DNA from: Bacillota bacterium
GTDB taxonomy: Bacteria > Bacillota > Clostridia > Christensenellales > Aristaeellaceae
Direction of reading: 5' to 3'
Assembly: GCA_023411395.1 (NCBI GenBank)
Contig: JAEYOV010000068.1
Span: 1-64,000 of the forward strand
DNA: 64,000 nucleotides
Shown here: one piece after another, positions 7,401 through 14,456 of the stretch
Layout: each line of letters begins with the position of its first letter
Numbering within the stretch: position 1 is the first letter of the stretch
The notes under the pieces: generated by a model
What the model was told of the DNA's origin: nothing
What the model saw: only the letters and a program-made list of their open reading frames with translations
The model's database searches: none
Made by a program: the position numbers and the translations under genes

Positions 7401-8797
7401 CAACGCCTACTCCGACGCCTGCGCCAACGTCTTCCGTGGTGTTTGTGAATACCCAGTCCGGATCTTTGAACCTGCGCAAGGAGCCCAAGTCAGGCGCCAC
7501 CATCCTTGCGCGCATACCGCAATACACACAGGTCACGCTCATCTCCAAGGGAAGCACCTGGAGCCAGATATCCTACGGCGGGAAGACAGGCTATGTGATG
7601 ACCATGTATCTTGGCTTTACCACAGCCACGCCCACGCCGTCGCCCACACCGTCCCCGTCGCCCACGCCCACCGGTTCGGGGCAGGCGACGCCTACCCCGA
7701 CGCCGTCGCCCACGTCTTCCGTGGCGTTTGTGAACACCCAGTCCGGGTCTTTGAACCTGCGCAAGGAGCCGAAATCCGGCGCTACTGTTCTTCTGCGTAT
7801 TCCCCAATATGCCAAGGTCAATCTCCTGTCCAAGGGAAGTACCTGGAGCCAGGTATCCTACGGCGGGAAAACAGGCTATGTGATGACCATGTATCTTGGC
7901 TTTACCACAGCCACGCCCACGCCGTCACCCACACCGTTCCCGTCACCCACACCCACCGGTTCGGGCGCGACAGCGACGCCTGCCCCTTCGCCTTCACCAA
8001 CGCCTACTGCCGCACCCGGCGATACCGCCTGGGTGAACACGCAAAGCGGTTCCCTAAACATGCGTCAAAATGCCGCCACCGGGAGCACCGTGGTGATGAC
8101 CATTCCCCAGTACAGTATTGTTTCGCTTCTTGAAAAGGGAAGCAGTTGGTGCAAGGTCAGCTACGGAGGCAAAACGGGGTATGTGATGACGGGCTATCTT
8201 GCCTTTACGGGCAATCCCCCCGTTTCCGGCAGCAATACCCAAACCGCCTGGGTGCTTACGGACAGCGGCTCCCTGAATATCCGTTCAAGGCCTGAAAGCG
8301 CAGCCATGAAGGTGGGCACGGCGCCCAGGCTGGCCCAAGTGACCGTTTATTCAAAGGGCTCCACCTGGTCGCAGATATCTTTCAATGGTGTCAGCGGCTA
8401 TGTGATGACAAAATATCTGACATTTACCAAACCTTCGGAGCTTGCTTCCACCCAATCGCTTGCCCAGGAATCGAATCAGGCGCAGGAGACAAGCCAAACA
8501 CAGGAAGAAACCGAGACGCAGCAGACGAACCAAACGCAGCAGCAATCTTTAGCCTCCGGGCCCGTGCTTGACCCGACCCTTCGGGCAGTGGAAGATATGA
8601 TTGCCGTCGTTACCCCGGATAACGGCACGCTGAACCTGCGTGCGGAGTGCAGCACAACGGCGGCTGTCCTGCTCGAAATGCCTGAGGGGGAAACGGTGGA
8701 TGTGCTCATGCGGGGAGAAACCTGGTGCAAGGTCGTATTTGGCGATCAGGAAGGGTACTGCATGACAAAATACCTCACCTTCCCGTCGGAGACGTAG
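4460..8797 (+). CDS. Secreted SpoIID/LytB-domain protein with eleven SH3b repeats
   Basis: This 1445-residue cell-wall protein starts with a signal peptide (residues 1-32, ending near GTAAA). A SpoIID/LytB domain spans about residues 120-460. Its catalytic-type Glu is E176 in the segment PYEMGNSAHIEALKAQAIAART, and a YGHGVGLSQRGA motif follows. SpoIID-type domains are lytic transglycosylases acting on stem-peptide-free glycan. From about residue 490 come eleven SH3b modules (GSLNLR...GYVMT...L pattern), which bind peptidoglycan. They are separated by Pro/Thr/Ser linkers and one Gln-rich linker. The architecture points to wall remodelling in growing cells rather than the spore-specific SpoIID role. 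I chose the ATG at 4460 because GGGAGG lies 9 nt upstream; an ATG at 4469 is also possible. Confidence 0.85.
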   Translation: MTVMNKKGKLRLLSFFLLILLLAGMMGTAAATDVQVMSAPLVTMKSSTNGMVRVYLSSLGNPSKLNITAQGSYSINGKSNQALNSGEKITVNFSSSSGKLSITRGGVTTDMGSQFALRRHSTSGQSGLLIAEAKAPSNPYPGDIRFIVDKVSTGYKLYTIAYIYMEYYMYGVLPYEMGNSAHIEALKAQAIAARTYTLRAMQSRTGSIYDVVDTTGDQVYRGTPSGYANCKAAVDATKGIVVMNGSSLTGTFYTASNGGQTEASKNIWGGSGYSYLKVKDDPFDLANPDSVKKTATVYGDGQSGSQNASLKALLIARAADAVKDMGYNGSTSVVTVTKINSIVPHSPKYGEPSRLYTKMDFGLTVRTKNSAGATVEVPVTVTLSIFANLEGILGMGISSSENELWTVTKSGNDFILNARRYGHGVGLSQRGAMQMGRLGYTYDQIVGFYFEGCKRVQHNFTNTILSPIVVGEESQEETTVEDPADIEGSDAPASAIVQLVSSSGFLGIRKQPSATAAILGTAPHGVPVKVWAVKDGWAFIQYGNIRGYVQTSALSISGTAPETTDKTPTEITAYATVTATNSLNLRAQGQAGAAIVGTAPAGAVLSVFSKTSQWAHVQYGAIIAYASTDFLSFSATYPGQTADPGSNGAVVTLEGGTGTVNLRATPSTSGTVLDRLPHGTTVTVLRNDGVWCKVKYQTLTGYIVTSYLTMTGEPGETPGGDPPLGEGETEAVANPDASTLNLRASPSLDSAVLLEIPKGESVIVTEKGNVWCAVRYEGVSGYAMTQYLLFENGGGPQPPQTTYARVTTPSGSLNMRTQGKTGSTILCTIPQNAYVEVVSQGDTWTRVKYAGYDGFVMSTFLTFLSPGQTPPPTITPTPTPVPSQTQAKVTTQSGSLNMRKTAASNGTIITTIPQNTIVTVVSKGGEWTQVTYSGKTGYVMTKFLTFLSSATPTPSPSPTPSPSPTPTGSTEPPANTNTPTPTPTPTPAPTSSVVFVNTQSGSLNLRKEPKSGATILARIPQYTQVTLISKGSTWSQISYGGKTGYVMTMYLGFTTATPTPSPTPSPSPTPTGSGQATPTPTPSPTSSVAFVNTQSGSLNLRKEPKSGATVLLRIPQYAKVNLLSKGSTWSQVSYGGKTGYVMTMYLGFTTATPTPSPTPFPSPTPTGSGATATPAPSPSPTPTAAPGDTAWVNTQSGSLNMRQNAATGSTVVMTIPQYSIVSLLEKGSSWCKVSYGGKTGYVMTGYLAFTGNPPVSGSNTQTAWVLTDSGSLNIRSRPESAAMKVGTAPRLAQVTVYSKGSTWSQISFNGVSGYVMTKYLTFTKPSELASTQSLAQESNQAQETSQTQEETETQQTNQTQQQSLASGPVLDPTLRAVEDMIAVVTPDNGTLNLRAECSTTAAVLLEMPEGETVDVLMRGETWCKVVFGDQEGYCMTKYLTFPSET
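7438..8007 (+). repeat. Tandem 285-bp repeat inside the SH3b region
   Basis: Two consecutive 285-bp (95-codon) units, each one SH3b module plus its Pro/Thr linker, are nearly identical; for example, the GYVMTMYLGFTTATPTPSPT coding segment recurs exactly 285 bp apart (7591 and 7876). This suggests recent duplication and likely copy-number variation between strains. Confidence 0.85.
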
Positions 8798-9544
8798 ATG
8801 CAGCAATCGCAGTGGCTCAAGCCCGGTGAGCGGATAGACGACCTGCAATTTCGGGGCCTTCGGATCATACAGCATCCCAAGGCCTTCCGCTTTGGCATGG
8901 ATGCGGTTTTGCTTGCCGATTTTTGCGGTATCCGCCCCGCCGGCCGGGTGGCGGATCTGGGCACCGGCACGGGCATCCTGCCCCTGCTGATGGCCGGGCG
9001 TGCGGAACGGGCTGTGATTCACGGCTTTGAGATTCAAAAGGACATGGCGGACATGGCGCAAAGAAGCGTCGCCATGAACGGGCTTGAGCACCGCGTCTTC
9101 ATCCATCACGAAGACTTGCGGAATGCGCCCAAGGTACTTACGCCGGGCTCACTGGATCTTGTGGTCTGCAATCCGCCTTACGGCAAGGCGGGAAGCGCTC
9201 TTTTAAATCCCATGGAGGAACTGCGCCTGGCCCGGCACGAATGCGGCGTAACACTGGATGAGGCGGCATACACAGCCAAGGTGCTACTAAGCAACGGCGG
9301 GCGGCTGGCGGTGGTCTTTCCGGCGCCCCGGCTGCTGGAGCTGATGGATACGATGCGCCTTCACAAGCTGGAGCCCAAACGCCTGCGGATGGTGCACTCC
9401 AAAATAGACAAAGCCCCCCACCTTGTTTTGGTGGAGGGCGTCAAATGCGCCCGGCCCATGCTCCACTGCCTGCCGCCGCTGATCGTGTATGATGAAGTGG
9501 GCAATCCCACACGGGAGCTGGACAGGATTTATCACAGGGAATGA
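8798..9544 (+). CDS. TrmN6-like tRNA adenine-N6 methyltransferase
   Basis: This 248-residue class I SAM methyltransferase has a glycine-rich SAM loop (DLGTGTGILPLL, about residues 50-60) and the catalytic NPPY motif (VVCNPPYGKAG, about residue 127) of amino-group methylases. The opening segment, with IQHPKAFRFGMDAVLLADF, is typical of the YabB/TrmN6 family, which methylates A37 of tRNA1(Val) in E. coli. The exact target here is inferred. The ATG directly follows the stop of the SpoIID gene, so it probably relies on read-through transcription and coupling. Confidence 0.85.
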   Translation: MQQSQWLKPGERIDDLQFRGLRIIQHPKAFRFGMDAVLLADFCGIRPAGRVADLGTGTGILPLLMAGRAERAVIHGFEIQKDMADMAQRSVAMNGLEHRVFIHHEDLRNAPKVLTPGSLDLVVCNPPYGKAGSALLNPMEELRLARHECGVTLDEAAYTAKVLLSNGGRLAVVFPAPRLLELMDTMRLHKLEPKRLRMVHSKIDKAPHLVLVEGVKCARPMLHCLPPLIVYDEVGNPTRELDRIYHRE

Positions 9545-9611
9545 ACCGAATGTTCAGGGTGACAGGAAAGTCTTTACCGTTTCCGGGAACGTATTATATT
9601 GAGGGTGAAAC

Positions 9612-9770
9612 CTATAAACGAAAATAAATAACCAATGAACATAAGGTTAAAAATCGTCCAGGCGGTGTGTACCAGCTACCTGCCAAGTTATTAGCCGTAG
9701 TAATAAACGCCGCCAGAATTCCTAATGTACCAATCAGGGAAATGAACCCTCCAATAATCACTTTTTTCAT
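9612..9770 (-). CDS. Small membrane protein, unknown function
   Basis: A 52-residue peptide starts at an ATG preceded by an AAAGGAGG site and a near-consensus promoter. Residues 3-27 form one hydrophobic helix (VIIGGFISLIGTLGILAAFI), followed by a short polar stretch with SWYTPPGRF and a hydrophobic end. The good ribosome site and promoter argue that it is expressed. It may be a shortened member of a slightly longer family of small membrane proteins, because the reading frame stops right after the conserved-looking TPPGRFLT segment. No function can be assigned. Confidence 0.55.
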   Translation of the reverse strand: MKKVIIGGFISLIGTLGILAAFITTANNLAGSWYTPPGRFLTLCSLVIYFRL

Positions 9771-9831
9771 GGAAAGCCTCCTTTGCCATATACCGATTTT
9801 CCAGGCAATCATGCGCACTCTTGATGGAAGT

Positions 9832-9860
9832 ATTATACAATAGGCGCACAAAAATTACAA
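9832..9860 (-). promoter_or_regulatory. SigA promoter of the small membrane protein
   Basis: On the minus strand TTGTAA (9860-9855), a 17-bp spacer and TATAAT (9837-9832) lie about 60 bp before the 52-residue ORF. Confidence 0.7.
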
Positions 9861-9906
9861 TATATGGACGATTATCGCAAGCGCCTTGCTAAGGCTTTCT
9901 TCGTGC

Positions 9907-9940
9907 CCGGCAGGCGATAATCCAAGATATCGCTTGCCGG
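9907..9940. repeat. 13-bp hairpin after the flippase gene
   Basis: CCGGCAGGCGATA (9907-9919) pairs with TATCGCTTGCCGG (9928-9940) with one G-U pair, immediately beyond the flippase stop codon. No clear U-tract follows on either strand, so it may protect the 3' end or be a weak terminator. Confidence 0.4.
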
Positions 9941-9941
9941 A

Positions 9942-11270
9942 CTATGACTCCATGCTTGTCATCCCGCCATCGCGCTCCCTTGGGGGCGCTTTTTTCATGA
10001 GAATTCGTAACAGCAGCGCAAAACTCCACGCAAGCCCCACGGCCTGCCCCGCCATCACGGCAAAAGAAGCCCCGCATAGCCGTAAATCCGCCATTCCCGT
10101 CAAAAACCAACTGGCTACCAGCGTGACGCCCGCGCCCGCCAGCGTGCCGTACAGCGCCTGCTTCTGCCTGCCAAGCCCGGCGATCATCCCCGACAGCACC
10201 TGCTGCAGGCTCATGAACAGCACTGACGGGCACAAATAGCGGATGAGGGGGGTCAGTTCCGGCAGCCTGTACATGCTCCCGGCGATCCAGGGGGCGGCAA
10301 AATAGAGAATGACGCCGCAGGCCACCCCTACCAATAAGGCGGCCAGCAGCAATTGCACGCTGATGGCTTTCAGCGCCTTGGGATTTCCTTCCCGTGCGGC
10401 CAGTGCCGGCGTGGCCAGCATGGCCAGTGAGCCGGTGAATACCGAGGGCAGCATCACCACCGGCAGCACCATACCCGCCAGCATGCCGAACCGGGAGGTT
10501 GCCTCCGCAAGCTCCAGCCCGGAAAACCGCAGCCGCAAGGGGATCATCATGGCGTTCAAGGACCTGAGCACCGTGCTCGTAAGCCTGGTGGCGGTGGGCG
10601 GCAGCGCAAGGCGAAGCACCTGTTTTTGTGTTTGCTTATTTGGCGGAACTGACGGCTTTGGCAAATGCAGTATCAGTATCACCAGGATCACCCCCGCCGC
10701 TTCGGATACGGCGGTGGCAAAGCCGGGCACCGATGCCGTCCAGGCTGCGGAAAGGTTCGGCAGTGCCTTTAGCAGCAGGAACGCTATCACAAAGCGCAGC
10801 GTCTGCTCCGTAAGCTCACTCATTGCCGGAGGCCAGGCATTGTTCATGCCGTAGCAGTACCCGTTGTAAGCCGCCGAATACCCCAAAACAAGAATGCAAG
10901 GGGCTGACATCAACAGGGAAGGGAAGGTGCGGTCATCACCCAAAAGGCGCGCAATGACCGGCGTCAAAAGCAGATACAGGGGTATCCATACAAGCGACAA
11001 AAGTCTTACCAGCCGCTTGCCGGCATAGAGCGCTTCCTCTTTCTTTCCTTCCGCCGCCTTGGCCGTGAGCCGGCTTACCGCCAGGGGAAGGCCTGCTGTG
11101 GCGGGAGTGATAGCCATCATGTGCACGGAGCCGCCCAACTCCATGATTCCCATGATCTCCGGTCCCAGCATTCTGGAAAACAGCACCCGCATCAAAAAAC
11201 CCATAGCCCGGACAATCGTGTTGGCCGCTGTCAAAAGTATCGCCTGTTCCCGGATGGTTTGTTTCGCCAT
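9942..11270 (-). CDS. SpoVB-like polysaccharide flippase (MOP superfamily)
   Basis: This 442-residue polytopic membrane protein has about 12-14 hydrophobic segments. It looks like a MATE/MOP exporter of the SpoVB/MurJ type that flips lipid-linked cell-wall or polysaccharide precursors. Family cues are the N-terminal ANTIVRAMGFLMRVLFSRMLGPEIMG segment and the charged pore-facing residues in TM1-TM2. The start at 11270 follows GGGAGG; a 21-codon upstream extension overlaps the divergent comEB promoter and is rejected. Whether it serves spores or vegetative wall synthesis cannot be told. Confidence 0.8.
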   Translation of the reverse strand: MAKQTIREQAILLTAANTIVRAMGFLMRVLFSRMLGPEIMGIMELGGSVHMMAITPATAGLPLAVSRLTAKAAEGKKEEALYAGKRLVRLLSLVWIPLYLLLTPVIARLLGDDRTFPSLLMSAPCILVLGYSAAYNGYCYGMNNAWPPAMSELTEQTLRFVIAFLLLKALPNLSAAWTASVPGFATAVSEAAGVILVILILHLPKPSVPPNKQTQKQVLRLALPPTATRLTSTVLRSLNAMMIPLRLRFSGLELAEATSRFGMLAGMVLPVVMLPSVFTGSLAMLATPALAAREGNPKALKAISVQLLLAALLVGVACGVILYFAAPWIAGSMYRLPELTPLIRYLCPSVLFMSLQQVLSGMIAGLGRQKQALYGTLAGAGVTLVASWFLTGMADLRLCGASFAVMAGQAVGLAWSFALLLRILMKKAPPRERDGGMTSMES

Positions 11271-11320
11271 CGTCCTCCCTCCCCGGAGAACATATGCCGG
11301 GAAAGAGGCGGGAATGTCGT

Positions 11321-11349
11321 TTGACACCTGCAATCAAACACCGTATAAT
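11321..11349 (+). promoter_or_regulatory. Consensus SigA promoter of comEB
   Basis: TTGACA (11321-11326), a 17-bp spacer and TATAAT (11344-11349) form a perfect consensus promoter in the divergent region before comEB. Confidence 0.88.
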
Positions 11350-11396
11350 AACAAAAAACGCCCGGACGGGCGGCAGGGGGAAGGAGCGGTGGCTTT

Positions 11397-11852
11397 TTGG
11401 ATAAATGGGATCACCGGTTTATGGAGATGGCCCATGTCATCGCGGGCTGGACAAGCTGCTTTATGGAAGGGCGCAGCATCGGGGCCGTGATCGTCAAGGA
11501 TAAAAGGATCATGACCACCGGCTACAACGGCGCGCCGGCGGGACTTAAAACCTGCAAGGAACGGGGCGAATGCATGCGCCGCCGCCTGAACATTCCCTCC
11601 GGCACACGGGCTGAATTATGTTACGCCATCCATGCCGAACAAAATGCCATCATACAGGCGGCCAAGCTGGGCATCTCCATCGACGGGGCCACGCTGTACT
11701 GCACCCATCAGCCCTGTTCCGTCTGCGCCAAAATGATCATCAATGCAGGCATCCGGCGGGTGATCTACCAGGAAGGCTATCCCGATCCCTTTTCCCTGGA
11801 GATATTCGGGGAAGCGGGGGTGCGTTTGGAGCAGTATCAGCCTGATAAATAG
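11397..11852 (+). CDS. comEB: Deoxycytidylate deaminase (ComEB-like)
   Basis: This 151-residue zinc enzyme deaminates dCMP to dUMP for dTMP synthesis. The zinc site is visible as the HAEQNA motif (catalytic Glu) and the PCSVCAKMI motif. A GYNGAPAG segment and a further Cys pair near CKERGEC are typical of bacterial dCMP deaminases. Translation starts at a TTG with AAGGAG about 10 nt upstream. The stop codon abuts, back to back, the stop of the opposite-strand DUF6062 gene. Confidence 0.9.
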   Translation: MDKWDHRFMEMAHVIAGWTSCFMEGRSIGAVIVKDKRIMTTGYNGAPAGLKTCKERGECMRRRLNIPSGTRAELCYAIHAEQNAIIQAAKLGISIDGATLYCTHQPCSVCAKMIINAGIRRVIYQEGYPDPFSLEIFGEAGVRLEQYQPDK

Positions 11853-12632
11853 CTACTTTTCAGGTGGCCACGGTTCCTCGCCCGCGCACCAGCCTCGGAG
11901 TTTATTGCATGCCCGTTCCACAGCGTCCCGGGAAGTGCCCCATGGCTTGTCCTGGTTGCGGTAATCGAATTTGAGCGTGAACCACTCCACTTCCTGTTCG
12001 ATTCTGATAAGGCTCGCGGTGATCATGTCCGCCAGCGTTTGGGTAAAGGACTCAAGCTCCCTGGCCGGCAGGTTCTCCTCCGCCATGGATAGCAGTTGCG
12101 CCCCATGGGGGATGCATACGCCTTTGGAATTTGCAAACGCGTTGCGGAAGTCCTTGTCCCGCTCCCACAGGTACAGCATCGTGTAGACATAACGGTTCAT
12201 GTGCTCCTTGATGCTGTCGCATATCACGCAGGCGGAGGCGGTATCTTCAAGCGCTTTGGCCGCTTCCTGCAAGGGGGTGGGGGATGAGCCGTTTCCCTTG
12301 AACATTTTCCTGAAAACAATCACGCCCGGCTGCTTCCCGGCATCCTTAGCCTTGGCAAGGATGTTTTTCACAGCCTTCTCCGTTTCCTTCATGTGGGTGT
12401 GCAGCATCAAGGCCAGACCCAGCCTGTTCTTTTCAGCGAAAAGCATTGTGAGGTGGTGACCGCAAAAGCCTTTGGCGTTGACACGGATGCGGGTGTCCGG
12501 CTCCATGACCGACGCGCCCAAAAACCGCTGGATGTCCGTCAGCTCGATCCTTCGTTTCAGCGCGCACAGGGGACATTCGCCGTTTCGCTTCACCGAGTCC
12601 CATACGGGAATGGTGTCGATGTGATACTGCAA
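11853..12632 (-). CDS. DUF6062 family Cys-rich protein
   Basis: This 259-residue soluble protein is of the DUF6062 type and has no established function. It carries regularly spaced metal-ligand-like motifs: CPLC (about residue 20), CGHH (about residue 58), CVICDSIKEH (about residue 133) and CIPH (about residue 175). They suggest structural zinc or a redox-sensing site. I chose the TTG at 12632 because a GGAGGAAAGGAG site lies just before it, while the ATG 13 codons upstream has no ribosome site. The gene ends tail to tail with comEB, with no intergenic base. Confidence 0.7.
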   Translation of the reverse strand: MQYHIDTIPVWDSVKRNGECPLCALKRRIELTDIQRFLGASVMEPDTRIRVNAKGFCGHHLTMLFAEKNRLGLALMLHTHMKETEKAVKNILAKAKDAGKQPGVIVFRKMFKGNGSSPTPLQEAAKALEDTASACVICDSIKEHMNRYVYTMLYLWERDKDFRNAFANSKGVCIPHGAQLLSMAEENLPARELESFTQTLADMITASLIRIEQEVEWFTLKFDYRNQDKPWGTSRDAVERACNKLRGWCAGEEPWPPEK

Positions 12633-12763
12633 GGACAGGCTCCTTTCCTCCGGGGGACATGTTTCGTCCATCGTAGCACAGCATGCCCCGCCGTTTCAAG
12701 GTTTTTGCATATTTTCCTCTTGCCCCTCATACGGTGTAGCGATTGGGACAAGGAGGAATGCGC

Positions 12764-13603
12764 ATGCATACTGCAAAAGTTGAGAAACGGACGTATAGGG
12801 CGCCCGGCGGCGGAAAACGGATTTTAACGGGCGTGCTGCTCTTTGTGTCCTGTCTGCTGATCCTCTCCGGGCTGCTTCGGGACAACAGCGGCGGCCTCAC
12901 GATGCAGGTGAAGGTCACGCCCACACCCACGGTCATCGGGAATACCTTTGATGAAACGCTCACCTCCCGGGAAATCAGCCTCGCGGCGAAGAGCTGGTAT
13001 GCCATTCAGCTTGGCGCCTTTGATGGCGAGGATTCCGCCCGTGCCCAGGCACAGAGCTTTATTTCCCGCGGCGCGGCGGGCTATGTGCGCAAGGACAGCC
13101 GCTTCCGGGTGCTGGCGGCGCTGTATCCCACAAGGGAAGAGGCTCAAACTGTGCGCCAGCAGCTTCAAACGCAGCATGACATCGACTCCTATGTTTATGA
13201 GATCGCCCTGCCTGAGATCGTATTGAACGTGAACGGCATGGCCGGCCAATTGGATGTGCTGGAAGCCGGGCTGCAATTTTTGAACACCGCCGTCGAAAAG
13301 TTTTGCGCCGTCTCCATCTCCATGGATAAGCAGGACTTGAGCGTGGAGCAGGAGCTGACGCGGCTGGCGGAAATCGCCTCCCAGGCGGATACGCTGAGGA
13401 ATGTAATCACGCAGCGGTGCGCGTCCGTCAAATCTACCGTGGTGACCAACCTGTTAAGCCTGCTGGAGGATATCGGCAAGGCTGCGAGAACGGTTGCGGA
13501 AACATCCGCCAAGGGCATGGTGGCCATGGCTGCACAGATGAAATTTCAAACGCTGACGCTGCTTTCAGCGGTAGAAAATTATTTATACAGCCTGGGCCGA
13601 TAG
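12764..13603 (+). CDS. Membrane-anchored SPOR-domain protein
   Basis: This 279-residue protein has a short basic cytoplasmic head, one transmembrane helix (residues 23-40, ILTGVLLFVSCLLILSGLL) and an extracytoplasmic SPOR-like domain at about residues 75-145 (WYAIQLGAFDGEDSARAQA...YVRKDSRFRVLAALYPTREEA). SPOR domains bind denuded glycan strands at division sites. The rest is helical and might oligomerise. ATG 12764 follows AAGGAGG by 7 nt. It lies just upstream of the hydrogenase-associated genes (31 bp) but has no evident link to them. Confidence 0.75.
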   Translation: MHTAKVEKRTYRAPGGGKRILTGVLLFVSCLLILSGLLRDNSGGLTMQVKVTPTPTVIGNTFDETLTSREISLAAKSWYAIQLGAFDGEDSARAQAQSFISRGAAGYVRKDSRFRVLAALYPTREEAQTVRQQLQTQHDIDSYVYEIALPEIVLNVNGMAGQLDVLEAGLQFLNTAVEKFCAVSISMDKQDLSVEQELTRLAEIASQADTLRNVITQRCASVKSTVVTNLLSLLEDIGKAARTVAETSAKGMVAMAAQMKFQTLTLLSAVENYLYSLGR

Positions 13604-13634
13604 TACTTTATACAAATGGGAAAGGCAGAATCCT

Positions 13635-13988
13635 ATGACCATCAGGGAAATCGTTGCGCTGCTTGATGCCAGCGTGCTCCTGGGAGAAAACAATCTGGAC
13701 CGGGAAGTTTACAGCGGCTGCGGATCGGACCTGATGAGCGACGTGCTGGCCTTTGTGAAGGAAAACACGGCGCTGATCACGGGGCTGACCAATTTGCATG
13801 TGATCCGCACGGCGGGAATGGTGGATATCAACTGCATCATATTCGCCAGGGGCAAGATGCCCGACGAGGAGATGCTGAAAAAGGCCGGCGAGCTCGATCT
13901 GGTGGTTCTGTCCACTGTCAAAACCGCCTATACGGCTTGCGGCATACTATACAAAAGCGGATTGCCGGGCGTAGAGCATGCCCGGTAG
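13635..13988 (+). CDS. DRTGG-domain protein (first copy)
   Basis: This 117-residue stand-alone DRTGG domain is of the kind found as a regulatory module in phosphotransacetylase-like proteins and CBS proteins. Small DRTGG proteins recur near [FeFe] hydrogenase genes in Clostridia, but their role is unknown. The fold pattern is visible in the strands VYSGCGSDLMSDVLAFV, ALITGLTNLHVIRTA and VDINCIIFARGK. It is followed after 19 bp by an HATPase gene. A second copy is encoded at 16273-16620. Confidence 0.78.
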   Translation: MTIREIVALLDASVLLGENNLDREVYSGCGSDLMSDVLAFVKENTALITGLTNLHVIRTAGMVDINCIIFARGKMPDEEMLKKAGELDLVVLSTVKTAYTACGILYKSGLPGVEHAR

Positions 13989-14007
13989 CAGGCAGGAGTA
14001 ATTGTTC

Positions 14008-14430
14008 ATGCTGATCCGGGAGAAATTTCTTGTAGAGGCAGGGGACTACCAACGGGCCGGGGAAGCTTCCGCCGCCGTCAAACGCATCCTGAAACAACTG
14101 GGTGTGGGTGGGCCGGTGCTGCGCCGCATGGCGGTAGCCGCCTATGAGGCGGAGATGAATCTGGTGATCCACAGCATCGGGGGAACGCTGACGCTGGAAG
14201 TGGAGCCGCCCATGGCCTATCTTGCGTCCAGCGACTCCGGCCCCGGCATTCCCGATATCAAGGCCGCCATGCGGGAGGGGTTTTCCACCGCCAATGAGCA
14301 GGCAAGAAGCCTTGGTTTTGGCGCGGGCATGGGCCTTGCCAACATGCAGCGCAATGCCGATATGTTTGAAATTAAAAGCAGCACCGGGGAAGGGACAAGC
14401 ATCCGCATGACGTTCGGCCTGAACAGATAA
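14008..14430 (+). CDS. Stand-alone HATPase (anti-sigma-factor-kinase-like), first copy
   Basis: This 140-residue GHKL ATPase resembles SpoIIAB/RsbW-type serine kinases. The N-box is EAEMNLVIHS (about residue 47), the G1 box SDSGPGIPD, and the G2 region GFGAGMGLANM. No histidine phosphoacceptor or sensor domain is attached, so it probably phosphorylates or binds a partner. Its position between DRTGG and HydS-like genes suggests that it transmits a redox or hydrogen signal; this is inference. The ATG at 14008 has GGAG 9 nt upstream and is preferred to the TTG at 14002. Confidence 0.75.
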   Translation: MLIREKFLVEAGDYQRAGEASAAVKRILKQLGVGGPVLRRMAVAAYEAEMNLVIHSIGGTLTLEVEPPMAYLASSDSGPGIPDIKAAMREGFSTANEQARSLGFGAGMGLANMQRNADMFEIKSSTGEGTSIRMTFGLNR

Positions 14431-14456
14431 CTTCCCTGCACGTTGGAGGATTTTTC

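Noticed and set aside
7300..8010. Regularly spaced repeats that could suggest a CRISPR array
   Set aside because: They are in-frame Pro/Thr linker codons and SH3b modules; repeat and spacer lengths do not fit CRISPR.
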